Shown: one piece after another, positions 25,195-32,811 of the stretch
Position numbering within the stretch: position 1 is the first letter of the stretch
Layout of the letters: each line of letters starts with the position of its first letter
NCBI GenBank assembly: GCA_018366035.1
Contig: JAGZIW010000004.1
Span: 72,427 to 136,426, forward strand
Source: Butyricicoccus pullicaecorum
GTDB lineage: Bacteria > Bacillota > Clostridia > Oscillospirales > Butyricicoccaceae
Length of the DNA stretch: 64,000 nt
Reading direction: 5' to 3'
The notes under the pieces: generated by a model
Databases searched by the model: none
Told to the model about the DNA's origin: nothing
What the model saw: only the letters and a program-made list of their open reading frames with translations
Translations under genes and position numbers: made by a program

Positions 25195-25425
25195 ATGAAA
25201 GAGCTTTTAACCTACATCGTGGCAAATCTGGTTTCACAGCCAGACGCAATTTCCATTACGGAATCCATCGAGGGTGATGAAGTCACCTATGCACTTCATG
25301 TTGCACCTGAAGATATGGGACGCGTAATCGGCCGTCATGGTCGTATTGCCAAAGAGATCCGCACGCTCATGAAAGCGGCAGGCAATCGTGAAAACAAAAA
25401 GGTTTCTGTGGATATCTGCGACTAA
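25195..25425 (+). CDS. khpA: KH-domain RNA-binding protein KhpA
   Basis: A 76-residue single-KH protein with the RNA-binding GXXG loop in GRVIGRHGRIAKEIR (residues ~44-58). It pairs with KhpB/Jag in Firmicutes and affects cell division and elongation. The start at 25195 is preferred over 25189 because GAGG is eight bases away from it rather than two. It lies between rpsP and rimM, as usual, but rimM is separated by an unusual 270-base structured region. Confidence 0.93.
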   Translation: MKELLTYIVANLVSQPDAISITESIEGDEVTYALHVAPEDMGRVIGRHGRIAKEIRTLMKAAGNRENKKVSVDICD

Positions 25426-25435
25426 GCAGAATTCA

Positions 25436-25682
25436 CAAAGCCGCGCCTAGAGACCTGTCGAAAGACAGGTCTTGAGTTCGTCGAAAAACTGCGTTTTTCG
25501 GCGAGTCCGTGTCCGCCGCGCAAAGCGCTCTGGACGAAGAATGCCCGAAACCGCGCATACGTGAGCGATTTCGGGCATTTTTCGCAAAGTTGTGATATGC
25601 GGGACAAAATTTCACGCGCGCCTATGGCGCGAGGTGCTTTTTCGACAGTCTGAGAACTGCCTTTCGACAGCTCTCAATATCT
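25436..25682 (+). repeat. Multi-hairpin element inside the ribosomal operon
   Basis: No gene here. Successive hairpins: AGACCTGTC-GAAA-GACAGGTCT (25451-25472, perfect with a GNRA-type loop); TCGTCGAAAAAC with GTTTTTCGGCGA (~25479-25503); GTCC...GCGC-AAA-GCGC...GGAC (~25506-25534); AATGCCCGAAA with TTTCGGGCATT then T-run (25540-25583); and GCGCGCC-TATG-GGCGCG-type pairing near 25616-25632 followed by TTTTT. It could be a dispersed repeat, a processing site or an attenuator before rimM-trmD. Confidence 0.6.
25540..25584 (+). terminator. Intrinsic terminator-like hairpin before rimM
   Basis: An 11-bp AATGCCCGAAA/TTTCGGGCATT stem enclosing CCGC...GAGC, followed by TTTTTCG. Copy 2 of the family seen at 16002-16055. 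Confidence 0.65.
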
Positions 25683-25694
25683 CGGAGGTTTTCA

Positions 25695-26201
25695 ATGAAG
25701 AAACAATTTCTGGAAGCTGGAAAAATCGTCAATACCCATGGCGTGACCGGTGATATCAAGGTTCAGTCATGGTGCGATACCCCTGATGTTCTGACCACAT
25801 TCGACACCCTGTATCTCTCTCCTGAAAAGCCGGTCAAGGTCAAAAAGTCCTATGTACACAAGGGCTGCGTCATCATGCACCTTGCAGGTGTAGATACCTG
25901 TGAAGCTGCTGAGGCGCTGCGCAATCAGGTGCTGTATCTTGACCGCGATGACATCGATCTGCCCGAAGATCTCGTATTTATTCAGGATATGATCGGGCTT
26001 ACCGTCTATGACGAGCGCACGCAGACCATTATCGGCACGCTCAAAGAGGTGCTGACTACCAATCCAGCCCATGATATGTATGTCATTCGCCGCCCAGATG
26101 CTGCCGATGCGCTCATTCCTGCATGTGAGCCGTTTCTGGTCTCGGTCGATCTTGCAGCAAACCGCCTGACAGTACGCACAATTGAGGGGCTTTTGGAATG
26201 A
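25695..26201 (+). CDS. rimM: 16S rRNA processing protein RimM
   Basis: A 168-residue RimM that assists maturation of the 30S head and binds uS19. It has an N-terminal beta-barrel (GKIVNTHGVTGDIKVQ, residues ~9-24) and a C-terminal PRC-barrel (LTTNPAHDMYVIRRPD...LIPACEPFL). CGGAGG precedes the ATG. Its stop overlaps trmD by four bases. Confidence 0.97.
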   Translation: MKKQFLEAGKIVNTHGVTGDIKVQSWCDTPDVLTTFDTLYLSPEKPVKVKKSYVHKGCVIMHLAGVDTCEAAEALRNQVLYLDRDDIDLPEDLVFIQDMIGLTVYDERTQTIIGTLKEVLTTNPAHDMYVIRRPDAADALIPACEPFLVSVDLAANRLTVRTIEGLLE

Positions 26202-26935
26202 AAATCGATATTATGACGCTGTTTCCCGACCTTATCACAGGCGTTATGCAGCAGAGCATCATCGGACGCGCACAGGCAAAGGGACTCATTGAGATCACTG
26301 CCGCCAATATCCGTGACTATGCGCTTGACAAGCACCACAAGGCAGATGATGCCCCCTATGGCGGCGGGCGCGGCATGGTCATGCTCCCCGAACCGCTTTA
26401 CCTGTGCCATGAGGCACTGACCGAAGGCAAGCACGTGCACACGGTCATGATGAGCGCACAGGGCACTCCCTTCAATCAGGAAAAGGCGCGCGAGCTGCTT
26501 GCCCGTGAACATTTTATCATTGTATGCGGACATTATGAGGGCATTGACCAGCGCTTTATCGATACCTGTGTAGACGAGGAAATCTCGATTGGCGACTTCG
26601 TGCTGACAGGCGGTGAAATTCCTGCCATGGCCGTTGCCGACGCGGTCTGCCGCATGGTTCCCAACGTGCTTCCAGATGAAACTGCCTTTCAGGAGGAAAG
26701 CCACTGGAACGGGCTTTTGGAATATCCGCAATATACCCATCCGGCTGTCTGGCGCAATCAGGAGGTACCGGAGGTGCTGCTGTCCGGTCATCATGCAAAC
26801 ATCGCCCGCTGGCGGCGCAAAATGTCTATCCGGCGCACCATGCACGATCGTCCCGACCTCTTTGAGTCCTTTGTTCCACAGGATAAACAGGATAAAAAAA
26901 TACTGGCTGAGCTTGCCGCGGAATCTGATCTCTGA
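26198..26935 (+). CDS. trmD: tRNA (guanine-N1)-methyltransferase
   Basis: A 245-residue SPOUT methyltransferase that makes m1G37 in tRNAs to prevent frameshifting. It has IDIMTLFPDL at the N-terminus, DDAPYGGGRGMVM, CGHYEGIDQR and the trefoil-knot motif LTGGEIPAMAVADAV. Standard length. Translationally coupled to rimM. Confidence 0.98.
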   Translation: MKIDIMTLFPDLITGVMQQSIIGRAQAKGLIEITAANIRDYALDKHHKADDAPYGGGRGMVMLPEPLYLCHEALTEGKHVHTVMMSAQGTPFNQEKARELLAREHFIIVCGHYEGIDQRFIDTCVDEEISIGDFVLTGGEIPAMAVADAVCRMVPNVLPDETAFQEESHWNGLLEYPQYTHPAVWRNQEVPEVLLSGHHANIARWRRKMSIRRTMHDRPDLFESFVPQDKQDKKILAELAAESDL

Positions 26936-26952
26936 TCGTACCGCGGCTTTTT
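26915..26952 (+). terminator. trmD terminator
   Basis: A GCCGCGG arm inside the end of trmD pairs with CCGCGGC (26940-26946) before TTTTTG. The loop is long, so efficiency is uncertain. Confidence 0.45.
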
Positions 26953-26974
26953 GTTTGGATCTCTCAAAAAGCTG

Positions 26975-27003
26975 TTTACATTCGCTCACAGATTCGTTAC
27001 AAT
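26975..27003 (+). promoter_or_regulatory. Promoter of the PfkB-type kinase
   Basis: TTTACA, 17 bases, TACAAT, 41 bases upstream of the ATG. Confidence 0.65.
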
Positions 27004-27043
27004 AATAGTATATTACTGTTATTGGCTTTCAGGAGGAATCCTC

Positions 27044-27985
27044 ATGATTATCACCATCACTCTCAACCCTGCAATGGACCGCACACTCCGCATCGAGCAG
27101 CCCCTTCAGGTCAATATGCTCAACCGTGCATCAAGCACATCGGTCGAGCCGGGCGGCAAGGGAATCAATGTCTCCCGTGCAGTCAAAGCACTGGGCGGCA
27201 AGAGCGTCGCACTTGGCTTTTGCGCCGGCAGCAACGGACGCGCCATGAAAGATGCGCTCACCTCCATTGACATTCATCATGATTTTGTAGACGTCCCGGG
27301 CAACACCCGCGTGAACCTTCAGGTCATTGACCAAGATGGCAACCACACAGAAATCAACGAGCCGGGCTTCAAAATTTCTGACAGTGATTTTCTGCGCTTT
27401 TTAGAGCGGGTCGAGCAATATCTGGACGATAAAAACATTTTTGTCATCTCCGGCTCCGTCCCTCCCTTCTTCCCCATACAAAATTTTGTAAAGCTTATTA
27501 AGACCATCAAAAAAGCTGGCTGCCGCCTGATTGTAGATGAGGCTGAGGAGCTTTTGGAGGAGGCACTCAAATTCGAGCCTGACATGGTAAAGCCCAATAT
27601 CTTTGAGCTTGCCGAGGCGGTTGGCGACGAGCCGACCGCTGACCCTGACGTGTTGGTTGCAAGCGCCCGCAAACTGCTTGACAAAGGCGCACAGGCTGTC
27701 TGTGTCTCCATGGGCGAGGAGGGTGCACTGTTTGTCTCTAAACATGAGCCTGAAGCACTTTATGTCAATTGCAATCCCAAAATTTATAATGAGGGTGCTG
27801 TCGGTACAGGCGACGCCATGGTCGGCGCCATTGCCAATGCTATGGACAAAAAAATCAGCTTTGTAGAAATGGCAAAGTTTACCGTTGCAACCGGACGCGC
27901 CTGTGCACGGCTTGCCGGTACTGAAATGGCGACCCTCAAAAAAGTCTACGAGGTATACGAAAGCCTGCTCGTCTACACTGTTTAA
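27044..27985 (+). CDS. 1-phosphofructokinase / tagatose-6-phosphate kinase family (PfkB)
   Basis: A 313-residue PfkB-superfamily kinase of the FruK/LacC branch, which phosphorylates a sugar phosphate to its bisphosphate. Signatures are TLNPAMDRT at the start, PGGKGINVSRAVKALGG (residues ~38-54), and the catalytic GTGDAMVGA near 255, where the family usually reads GAGDS/GAGDA. AGGAGGAA precedes the ATG. Unlike most fruK genes it has no fructose PTS or DeoR regulator beside it; it has its own promoter and terminator. Fructose-1-phosphate or tagatose-6-phosphate are both possible substrates. Confidence 0.85.
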   Translation: MIITITLNPAMDRTLRIEQPLQVNMLNRASSTSVEPGGKGINVSRAVKALGGKSVALGFCAGSNGRAMKDALTSIDIHHDFVDVPGNTRVNLQVIDQDGNHTEINEPGFKISDSDFLRFLERVEQYLDDKNIFVISGSVPPFFPIQNFVKLIKTIKKAGCRLIVDEAEELLEEALKFEPDMVKPNIFELAEAVGDEPTADPDVLVASARKLLDKGAQAVCVSMGEEGALFVSKHEPEALYVNCNPKIYNEGAVGTGDAMVGAIANAMDKKISFVEMAKFTVATGRACARLAGTEMATLKKVYEVYESLLVYTV

Positions 27986-28001
27986 CCGCATACATAACAA
28001 T

Positions 28002-28041
28002 CCCCTGTTTTCTGCCGAAAACAGGGGATATTTTAATTTTT
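28002..28041 (+). terminator. Terminator of the PfkB-type kinase gene
   Basis: CCCCTGTTTTC pairs perfectly with GAAAACAGGGG (28002-28027), followed by ATATTTTAATTTTT. Confidence 0.85.
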
Positions 28042-28060
28042 CATTCCTGCGATGCCGTCA

Positions 28061-28372
28061 TCACGCAATGGTCCAAGCGCCTTGATAAACAGGTGTATTC
28101 CATACCGCCTCAAAGTCTTTCCTTTGCACATAGCAGGCGGAAAACTCATCTCCAAAGATTCCCTGATTTATCTCCTCCACAGTAGGAAGCTCTGTAATCT
28201 CTATCACATCTTTGTAAAAATCATCTATATTTTTCTTGCTTCCGTCTGCAAACACATCAATTGCCCTTGTCACATATCGTCCTTCTGTCAAATCCACCTG
28301 ATAAAAAATAATTTTTGGCTCATCTGCCAAGTCATGCAGCCACAGCATCTTGATAAATTCCGTATCTCTCAT
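28061..28372 (-). CDS. DUF6881-like protein
   Basis: A 103-residue protein resembling DUF6881: FIKMLWLHDLADEP near the start, then a Tyr-Glu/Asp-rich strand pattern with GRYVTRAIDVFADG, and a C-terminal PTVEEINQ helix. Relatives are often found among immunity proteins of polymorphic toxin loci, but no toxin is adjacent here. The ATG at 28372 is chosen because AAAGGG precedes it; the next upstream ATG lacks a ribosome site. Function unknown. Confidence 0.6.
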   Translation of the reverse strand: MRDTEFIKMLWLHDLADEPKIIFYQVDLTEGRYVTRAIDVFADGSKKNIDDFYKDVIEITELPTVEEINQGIFGDEFSACYVQRKDFEAVWNTPVYQGAWTIA

Positions 28373-28432
28373 ATGCGCCCTTTCCACCTTCTCCATTATT
28401 CAACTGTACACACTGCAAGCCCGCTTTCCTCA

Positions 28433-28486
28433 TAAAAATCCCCAAAATGCAGCGCCAGTCATATGTCCAGCGTCTGCCTTTTGGGG
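28433..28486 (-). terminator. Terminator after the Asp23/Gls24 gene
   Basis: CCCCAAAA (minus strand) closes a long stem with inner GCAG-CGC/GCG-CTGC pairs, then TTTTGGGGATTTTTATG. It follows the stop at 28500. Confidence 0.7.
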
Positions 28487-28499
28487 ATCACGATTTTAC

Positions 28500-28910
28500 T
28501 TATGCCTCAACCGGCATTGCTGTATCTTCGGTATTCTTTGGCGGATCAAAAGATACACCGCCTACAATTACATTCACCGCCGTTGCCTTCAACCCAGTCA
28601 TCGACTCAATTGCAGCCTTGACAGCCTGCTGTACAGTAACCGCAACCTCGCCAACACTCTTGCCGAACTTGACTAAAATACTCAGCTCCACATCGACAGT
28701 ATCCCGCTCGCCAATCTGCACGCGAACCCCCTTATTCAGGTTCTTTTTACCCAAAAGGCTTGCAATTTCGGTCGTCAGACCAGCGCACAAGCCGCTGACG
28801 CCATCGGTTTCTGTGGCAGCACGCGCTGCAATAGAGGCAACGACTTCCTCAGAAATTTTAATCGTACCCTGATCGCCAGAGGTCACCCAATACTCTTTAT
28901 GTTCTGCCAT
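28500..28910 (-). CDS. Asp23/Gls24 family envelope protein
   Basis: A 136-residue Asp23/Gls24 (DUF322) protein, the family called envelope or alkaline-shock proteins. Typical segments are GTIKISEEVVASIAARAA, VSGLCAGL, and VDVELSILVKFGKSV. It starts at 28910 after GAGGAGTG. It lies immediately downstream of spoIIIAH in the same direction. In many Clostridia a YqhY/Gls24 gene accompanies the spoIIIA region, so this may be the YqhY orthologue linked to acetyl-CoA carboxylase homeostasis. No acc or nusB gene is seen here. Confidence 0.88.
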   Translation of the reverse strand: MAEHKEYWVTSGDQGTIKISEEVVASIAARAATETDGVSGLCAGLTTEIASLLGKKNLNKGVRVQIGERDTVDVELSILVKFGKSVGEVAVTVQQAVKAAIESMTGLKATAVNVIVGGVSFDPPKNTEDTAMPVEA

Positions 28911-28998
28911 ATTGCTACACTCCTCAAACGAAAACATTTGCAGCTATATTATAGCACAAGCCTTAGAAAAGTGCAATTATAATACACCTGTGTTTTCA

Positions 28999-29550
28999 CT
29001 ACGCAGCTTCGACGATTTTAATCTGCTCTGCGCTCACGCCGGTTTCCGTCACAACAATATCACGTACAACGGCTGCGTCCTGTGCAGCAAACCCTTTTTC
29101 CGGCGGCTGTACGATGACATTGACCGCGTCCTCTCCGACAAACACGACCGCATCTGCATAGCCCTTCGCCTTAATCAGGCTCTCGACACGCGCCTCGGTC
29201 ACAGAGTCATCTGCCAGACGCGAAATCTGTCCTGCTGCCTCTTCTTTTGCTTTTTCATCTGCCTTTTCATCTTGCAGACTGGTTTGCAGGATACTGATGG
29301 CTTCATCTCTCGCCTGCTCACGTGCCAGACGGGACTGCGCAAAATAATCACCGCCAGATACCACCTCGGTACTCTCCTCTCCTGTGCTGCCCTCCTGCAT
29401 CACAGAGGCGCCGTCCAACTCGGTCTTTGCCTGCCCTGCCACAAGTAGCTCTTCCGGAGACTGTACGTAGCTCCAGTTCAGGTATACTGCAACGCACAAC
29501 ATAAGACCGATGACACCATATACCACACCGCGTTTCTTCCCTGTTGCCAT
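28999..29550 (-). CDS. spoIIIAH: Stage III sporulation protein AH
   Basis: A 183-residue membrane protein with one N-terminal helix (~9-27) and an extracellular C-terminal ring-building motif domain (~110-183). It forms, with SpoIIQ from the forespore, the channel that bridges mother cell and forespore. The middle is a charged helix rich in Glu/Lys/Ala. Last gene of spoIIIAA-AH. Confidence 0.93.
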   Translation of the reverse strand: MATGKKRGVVYGVIGLMLCVAVYLNWSYVQSPEELLVAGQAKTELDGASVMQEGSTGEESTEVVSGGDYFAQSRLAREQARDEAISILQTSLQDEKADEKAKEEAAGQISRLADDSVTEARVESLIKAKGYADAVVFVGEDAVNVIVQPPEKGFAAQDAAVVRDIVVTETGVSAEQIKIVEAA

Positions 29551-29566
29551 AATAAAAAACCTCCTG

Positions 29567-30109
29567 TCATTGCTGTTCCATTTGAATCACCGAAATCCGG
29601 TCTGTGCGCAGCCCGCACACCGCACCAATCGCCTCTGTCACGGCAAGCCGCACCTTGCTGTCCTGCGCGCCGTCGCACAGAACGACTGCCCCACGAAATG
29701 TTGGATAAGTCTCCTTGATCCGCACAGGCTGTTCGCCGTAGCTGCCATCGGACACCGTGGAGAGCGTGCTCTCATAGGAGCCATTTTGTTCCCCGTTGTC
29801 CGCCTGCCGGATATTGGAGGCATAGACGGATTCCCCGCTTTCCTCCAGAGAAAGCATCAGCGTGACCCGCCCAATGCCTGCGATTTGCGAAAGCTCCTTT
29901 TCCAGCCGTTTCTCAAAGGGTTCCAGCGCAAATGCCTGTTCTGTCCCCTCCAATTGCGGTTCAGACTGCTCTGGTTTATCCCGTGCCCCACCTCCTGCAT
30001 ATAACAATAAAATACCAACAAGCAAAATAATCAGCGCATATTTATATTTGGCGATACTGGGCATAAGCTGCCCAGTCTGTATGTATTGTTTCAATCGGTC
30101 CAGTTCCAT
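29567..30109 (-). CDS. spoIIIAG: Stage III sporulation protein AG
   Basis: A 180-residue ring-forming component of the SpoIIIA-SpoIIQ channel. It has a short cytoplasmic N-terminus, a membrane helix (~21-40, YALIILLVGILLLYAGGG) and a C-terminal ring-building domain with RVTLMLSLEESGESVYA. The start at 30109 overlaps spoIIIAF by 19 bases and follows GGAG. Confidence 0.93.
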   Translation of the reverse strand: MELDRLKQYIQTGQLMPSIAKYKYALIILLVGILLLYAGGGARDKPEQSEPQLEGTEQAFALEPFEKRLEKELSQIAGIGRVTLMLSLEESGESVYASNIRQADNGEQNGSYESTLSTVSDGSYGEQPVRIKETYPTFRGAVVLCDGAQDSKVRLAVTEAIGAVCGLRTDRISVIQMEQQ

Positions 30110-30555
30110 ATTTGAAGCTCCTTTGGTATTCCACATTCCGAAACCAGCATTTGAGAAAGCGCGGCAGCGTCTATATTCCGGCTGCACGTCAGCTGCACTC
30201 CCGTCACAAGGGTTTTTTCTGCCTCCTGCACAAGCTGTAATTTCGCAGTACAGGCAATCCCCATTTGCTCAGCACGTGTCTGCACATAGGTTTCCACCTG
30301 CTGCGCTGCCGCATTTGCCAATTCCCTTTGCATCTCATCGCAATGTACCTGCATCGCTTTGTGTGTCTGCGGTTCTCGGATATTGGGCAGCCGAAATTGT
30401 GAAAGCGGCTGCAAAACTGCAAGCAAAACCGCAAGTCCGGCTGCAAGCCGCAGCACCTCCTGCATTGCCTTTCCCTTGGCAAACAGTACCGCCGCCCCAC
30501 TGCACAGGGCAGCCGCCGCAACGCCAAGCAGCAGTTCTCGAAACAGCTCTATCAT
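30091..30555 (-). CDS. spoIIIAF: Stage III sporulation protein AF
   Basis: A 154-residue protein with two N-terminal membrane helices (~5-26 and ~31-52) and an extracellular ring-building domain. Overlaps spoIIIAE by four bases. Assigned from helix pattern, length and position. Confidence 0.9.
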   Translation of the reverse strand: MIELFRELLLGVAAAALCSGAAVLFAKGKAMQEVLRLAAGLAVLLAVLQPLSQFRLPNIREPQTHKAMQVHCDEMQRELANAAAQQVETYVQTRAEQMGIACTAKLQLVQEAEKTLVTGVQLTCSRNIDAAALSQMLVSECGIPKELQIWNWTD

Positions 30556-31649
30556 ATTGGATTCACCATCATGACGGAAAAGACCAATTCAAAAAATAAA
30601 ATTGCAGAACAGGTTCCGAGCATTCCCAGCATCAGTCCCATACTATCCGACAGCCCCGTCACAAGCCCTGCAAGTGCGCCGCCGCAAACCGGTGTTAAAA
30701 CCGCACCGCCTGCCTTAAACAGCAGATAGTTGCACCCAACCCGCAAAAATGGCAGCAGACAGATCGCCACAATGCACAGCATGCCAAAAATCCCCAGCGT
30801 GTTGCGAATCAGCACCGCACCGGCAAGCATGGATTCTGCCGCGTCTGATATGATCCCCCCAACCACAGGCACTGAGCCGGATACGGCAAACTTTGCCGTT
30901 TTGACCGCAAGAGCATCTGCACTCCCGCCAATCACGCCAGAAATGGTGAGATATGCGATAAACAGGGTGAGCGTGATTTTCATGCTTCCGGTAATCGCCC
31001 ATTTCAAGAACCCTGCCATACGCCCCAAAAGCCCCCCGCCAACCGCTGTATCCACGGTCAGAATGGCAATATAGATGCCAACCGCCGGCAAAAGCAGTTC
31101 AGTCATCAGGCGGATAAATAAATCAAAGGAAAACAGGGTGATGCCCTGCATCACGGTTGCCGTTGTAGGTGCACCCGTCAGCGAAACTGCCCCCGCCATC
31201 ACTGGAAGCATAGTTTTTGAGAACACCGAAACCTCGTGCAGCGTATTGCGGCACAGTGCCATCATGCCGGAGAGATCCGCAAAAAACACGCCCGTCATTC
31301 CCAGTGCCCCCGCCAGCGTGACCACAGGAAGCCCGCCGGAAACCGTCTGGATTCCCTGTAAGACCCCGCAGATCACTGCAATCACCAGCAGCTTTGCCAG
31401 ACTTCCAAGCGCTGCCCGCCAGATTCCCCTGCTCTGTTCCCCTGCCCGCTCCAACAGGATAAGGGCAGCCTGCCCGACATCGCCATCTGCTGGAATCTCC
31501 TGCATAAACTGCGCCGCTTCCCCTGTAAGAGAACCCCTGACAGACTGTATCTGCTCCCGTGCCAGCATGCTTGCCGTATCTGTGGGTGCTGCCGCTGCAC
31601 GTCCGGTCAGCAGAAACAGACTCAGAACCATCATGATTTTCCACTTCAT
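30552..31649 (-). CDS. spoIIIAE: Stage III sporulation protein AE
   Basis: A 365-residue polytopic membrane protein with a signal peptide and about seven to eight helices, the membrane core of the SpoIIIA complex. Conserved segments include GLPVVTLAGALGMTGVF and GGIISDAAESMLAGAVLIRNTLG. Positioned between AD and AF as in Bacillus. Confidence 0.95.
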   Translation of the reverse strand: MKWKIMMVLSLFLLTGRAAAAPTDTASMLAREQIQSVRGSLTGEAAQFMQEIPADGDVGQAALILLERAGEQSRGIWRAALGSLAKLLVIAVICGVLQGIQTVSGGLPVVTLAGALGMTGVFFADLSGMMALCRNTLHEVSVFSKTMLPVMAGAVSLTGAPTTATVMQGITLFSFDLFIRLMTELLLPAVGIYIAILTVDTAVGGGLLGRMAGFLKWAITGSMKITLTLFIAYLTISGVIGGSADALAVKTAKFAVSGSVPVVGGIISDAAESMLAGAVLIRNTLGIFGMLCIVAICLLPFLRVGCNYLLFKAGGAVLTPVCGGALAGLVTGLSDSMGLMLGMLGTCSAILFFELVFSVMMVNPI

Positions 31650-31692
31650 CGCTCATTTCCTTTCCGCACCTGCGCAAGCAGGGTGCAATCCT

Positions 31693-32082
31693 TTACACGA
31701 TCATGCGCGATACGACCGCGAATACCTGTGACAGCAGCGGCAAACATACGAGGATTGCCGCTGCTGTTCCCGCAATTTCCAGCTGCGCGGCAAGCGCAGC
31801 CTGTCCTGCGTCCTGACAGATCGCCCCAGCGACCCGCACAACGAGTGCAATCCCAACGGCCTTCATAACCGGTATATAGATGGTCTCGGTGCTGTCCAGC
31901 TTGCCAAGCACCGCACGTATGGAACCGATCAGCTGTCCGACTGGCTCCAGCATGCCCCAGAGCAGGCAGAGAACACCTGCCAGTCCCACCAGAAATGCAA
32001 GCGGCGGACTGTCTTTTTTGAGTACGAGCGCCAGCACTGCCGCCGCCAGTGCTGTCCCGACCCATGTGCCAAGCTGTCCCAT
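31693..32082 (-). CDS. spoIIIAD: Stage III sporulation protein AD
   Basis: A 129-residue protein with about four membrane helices, including the ESTETIYIPVMKA-like segment LDSTETIYIPVMKAVGIA. Two bases separate it from spoIIIAC, consistent with translational coupling. Confidence 0.93.
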   Translation of the reverse strand: MGQLGTWVGTALAAAVLALVLKKDSPPLAFLVGLAGVLCLLWGMLEPVGQLIGSIRAVLGKLDSTETIYIPVMKAVGIALVVRVAGAICQDAGQAALAAQLEIAGTAAAILVCLPLLSQVFAVVSRMIV

Positions 32083-32084
32083 CT

Positions 32085-32279
32085 CTAAAACCCAAAGACC
32101 GATTTCATAAGATTGAACAGATTGCTGATTTGCTGCACCAGCACCATCATGACCACGATAAGTCCGGCGAGGGTGGTCATCATCGCCTGTTCCTCTCGTC
32201 CCGAGCGAACGAGCAGCTGATTGAATACGGCAACCAAAATACCAATGGCCGCAATTTTGAAAATCAAATCTACCTGCAT
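32085..32279 (-). CDS. spoIIIAC: Stage III sporulation protein AC
   Basis: A 64-residue protein with two membrane helices (MQVDLIFKIAAIGILVAVFN and LAGLIVVMMVLVQQI). It is normally the same length in Bacillus and Clostridium. Located between AB and AD. Confidence 0.94.
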   Translation of the reverse strand: MQVDLIFKIAAIGILVAVFNQLLVRSGREEQAMMTTLAGLIVVMMVLVQQISNLFNLMKSVFGF

Positions 32280-32292
32280 AGCCTGCCTCCTG

Positions 32293-32811
32293 TCAAATCA
32301 GAATCAGCACCATAAAAATCCCAGCCGCTATGCCGCAGGTGCGATATACATTCCCGTGCTGGCGATATGCCTGACAAGCCTGTTTGCGGCAGCTTTCCAG
32401 CCGCGCCGCGGCATATTTGAGACACTCCATCTGCTGTCCGGCATCATAGCGTCCCAAAAACGAGGACGCGTCCCGCAAAATCGCTGTTTCCTCCTGTCCC
32501 AGACAAAATTCCTCCGCAAAATCGCGCACTGTGCTGCTCCAGTGGTAGCCAAGAGACATTCCGGGCAGCCGCTCCATACGCCTGCGCATCTCCCGAAACA
32601 GCCGGCTCTGGTCAGGGTTCTCGCTGTGTGCCAAGCTGTCGATCAGCTCAGGCAGCGGCGTATGCGGCCCCGCAATCTCTGCACACAAAAAAGCAAGCGC
32701 GTCCAGCATCGCAGATAACACCGTGATGCGGCGGCGCAGTTTGGCACGCGCATTTAAGCCCAGCGTCGTACAGGCTCCAATAATCAGAAATGCTCCCAGC
32801 ACTGTCAACAT
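32293..32811 (-). CDS. spoIIIAB: Stage III sporulation protein AB
   Basis: A 172-residue protein with a membrane helix at each end and a helical middle similar to the GspF fold of type II secretion. It may recruit the SpoIIIAA ATPase. It overlaps spoIIIAA by seven bases. Confidence 0.93.
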   Translation of the reverse strand: MLTVLGAFLIIGACTTLGLNARAKLRRRITVLSAMLDALAFLCAEIAGPHTPLPELIDSLAHSENPDQSRLFREMRRRMERLPGMSLGYHWSSTVRDFAEEFCLGQEETAILRDASSFLGRYDAGQQMECLKYAAARLESCRKQACQAYRQHGNVYRTCGIAAGIFMVLILI

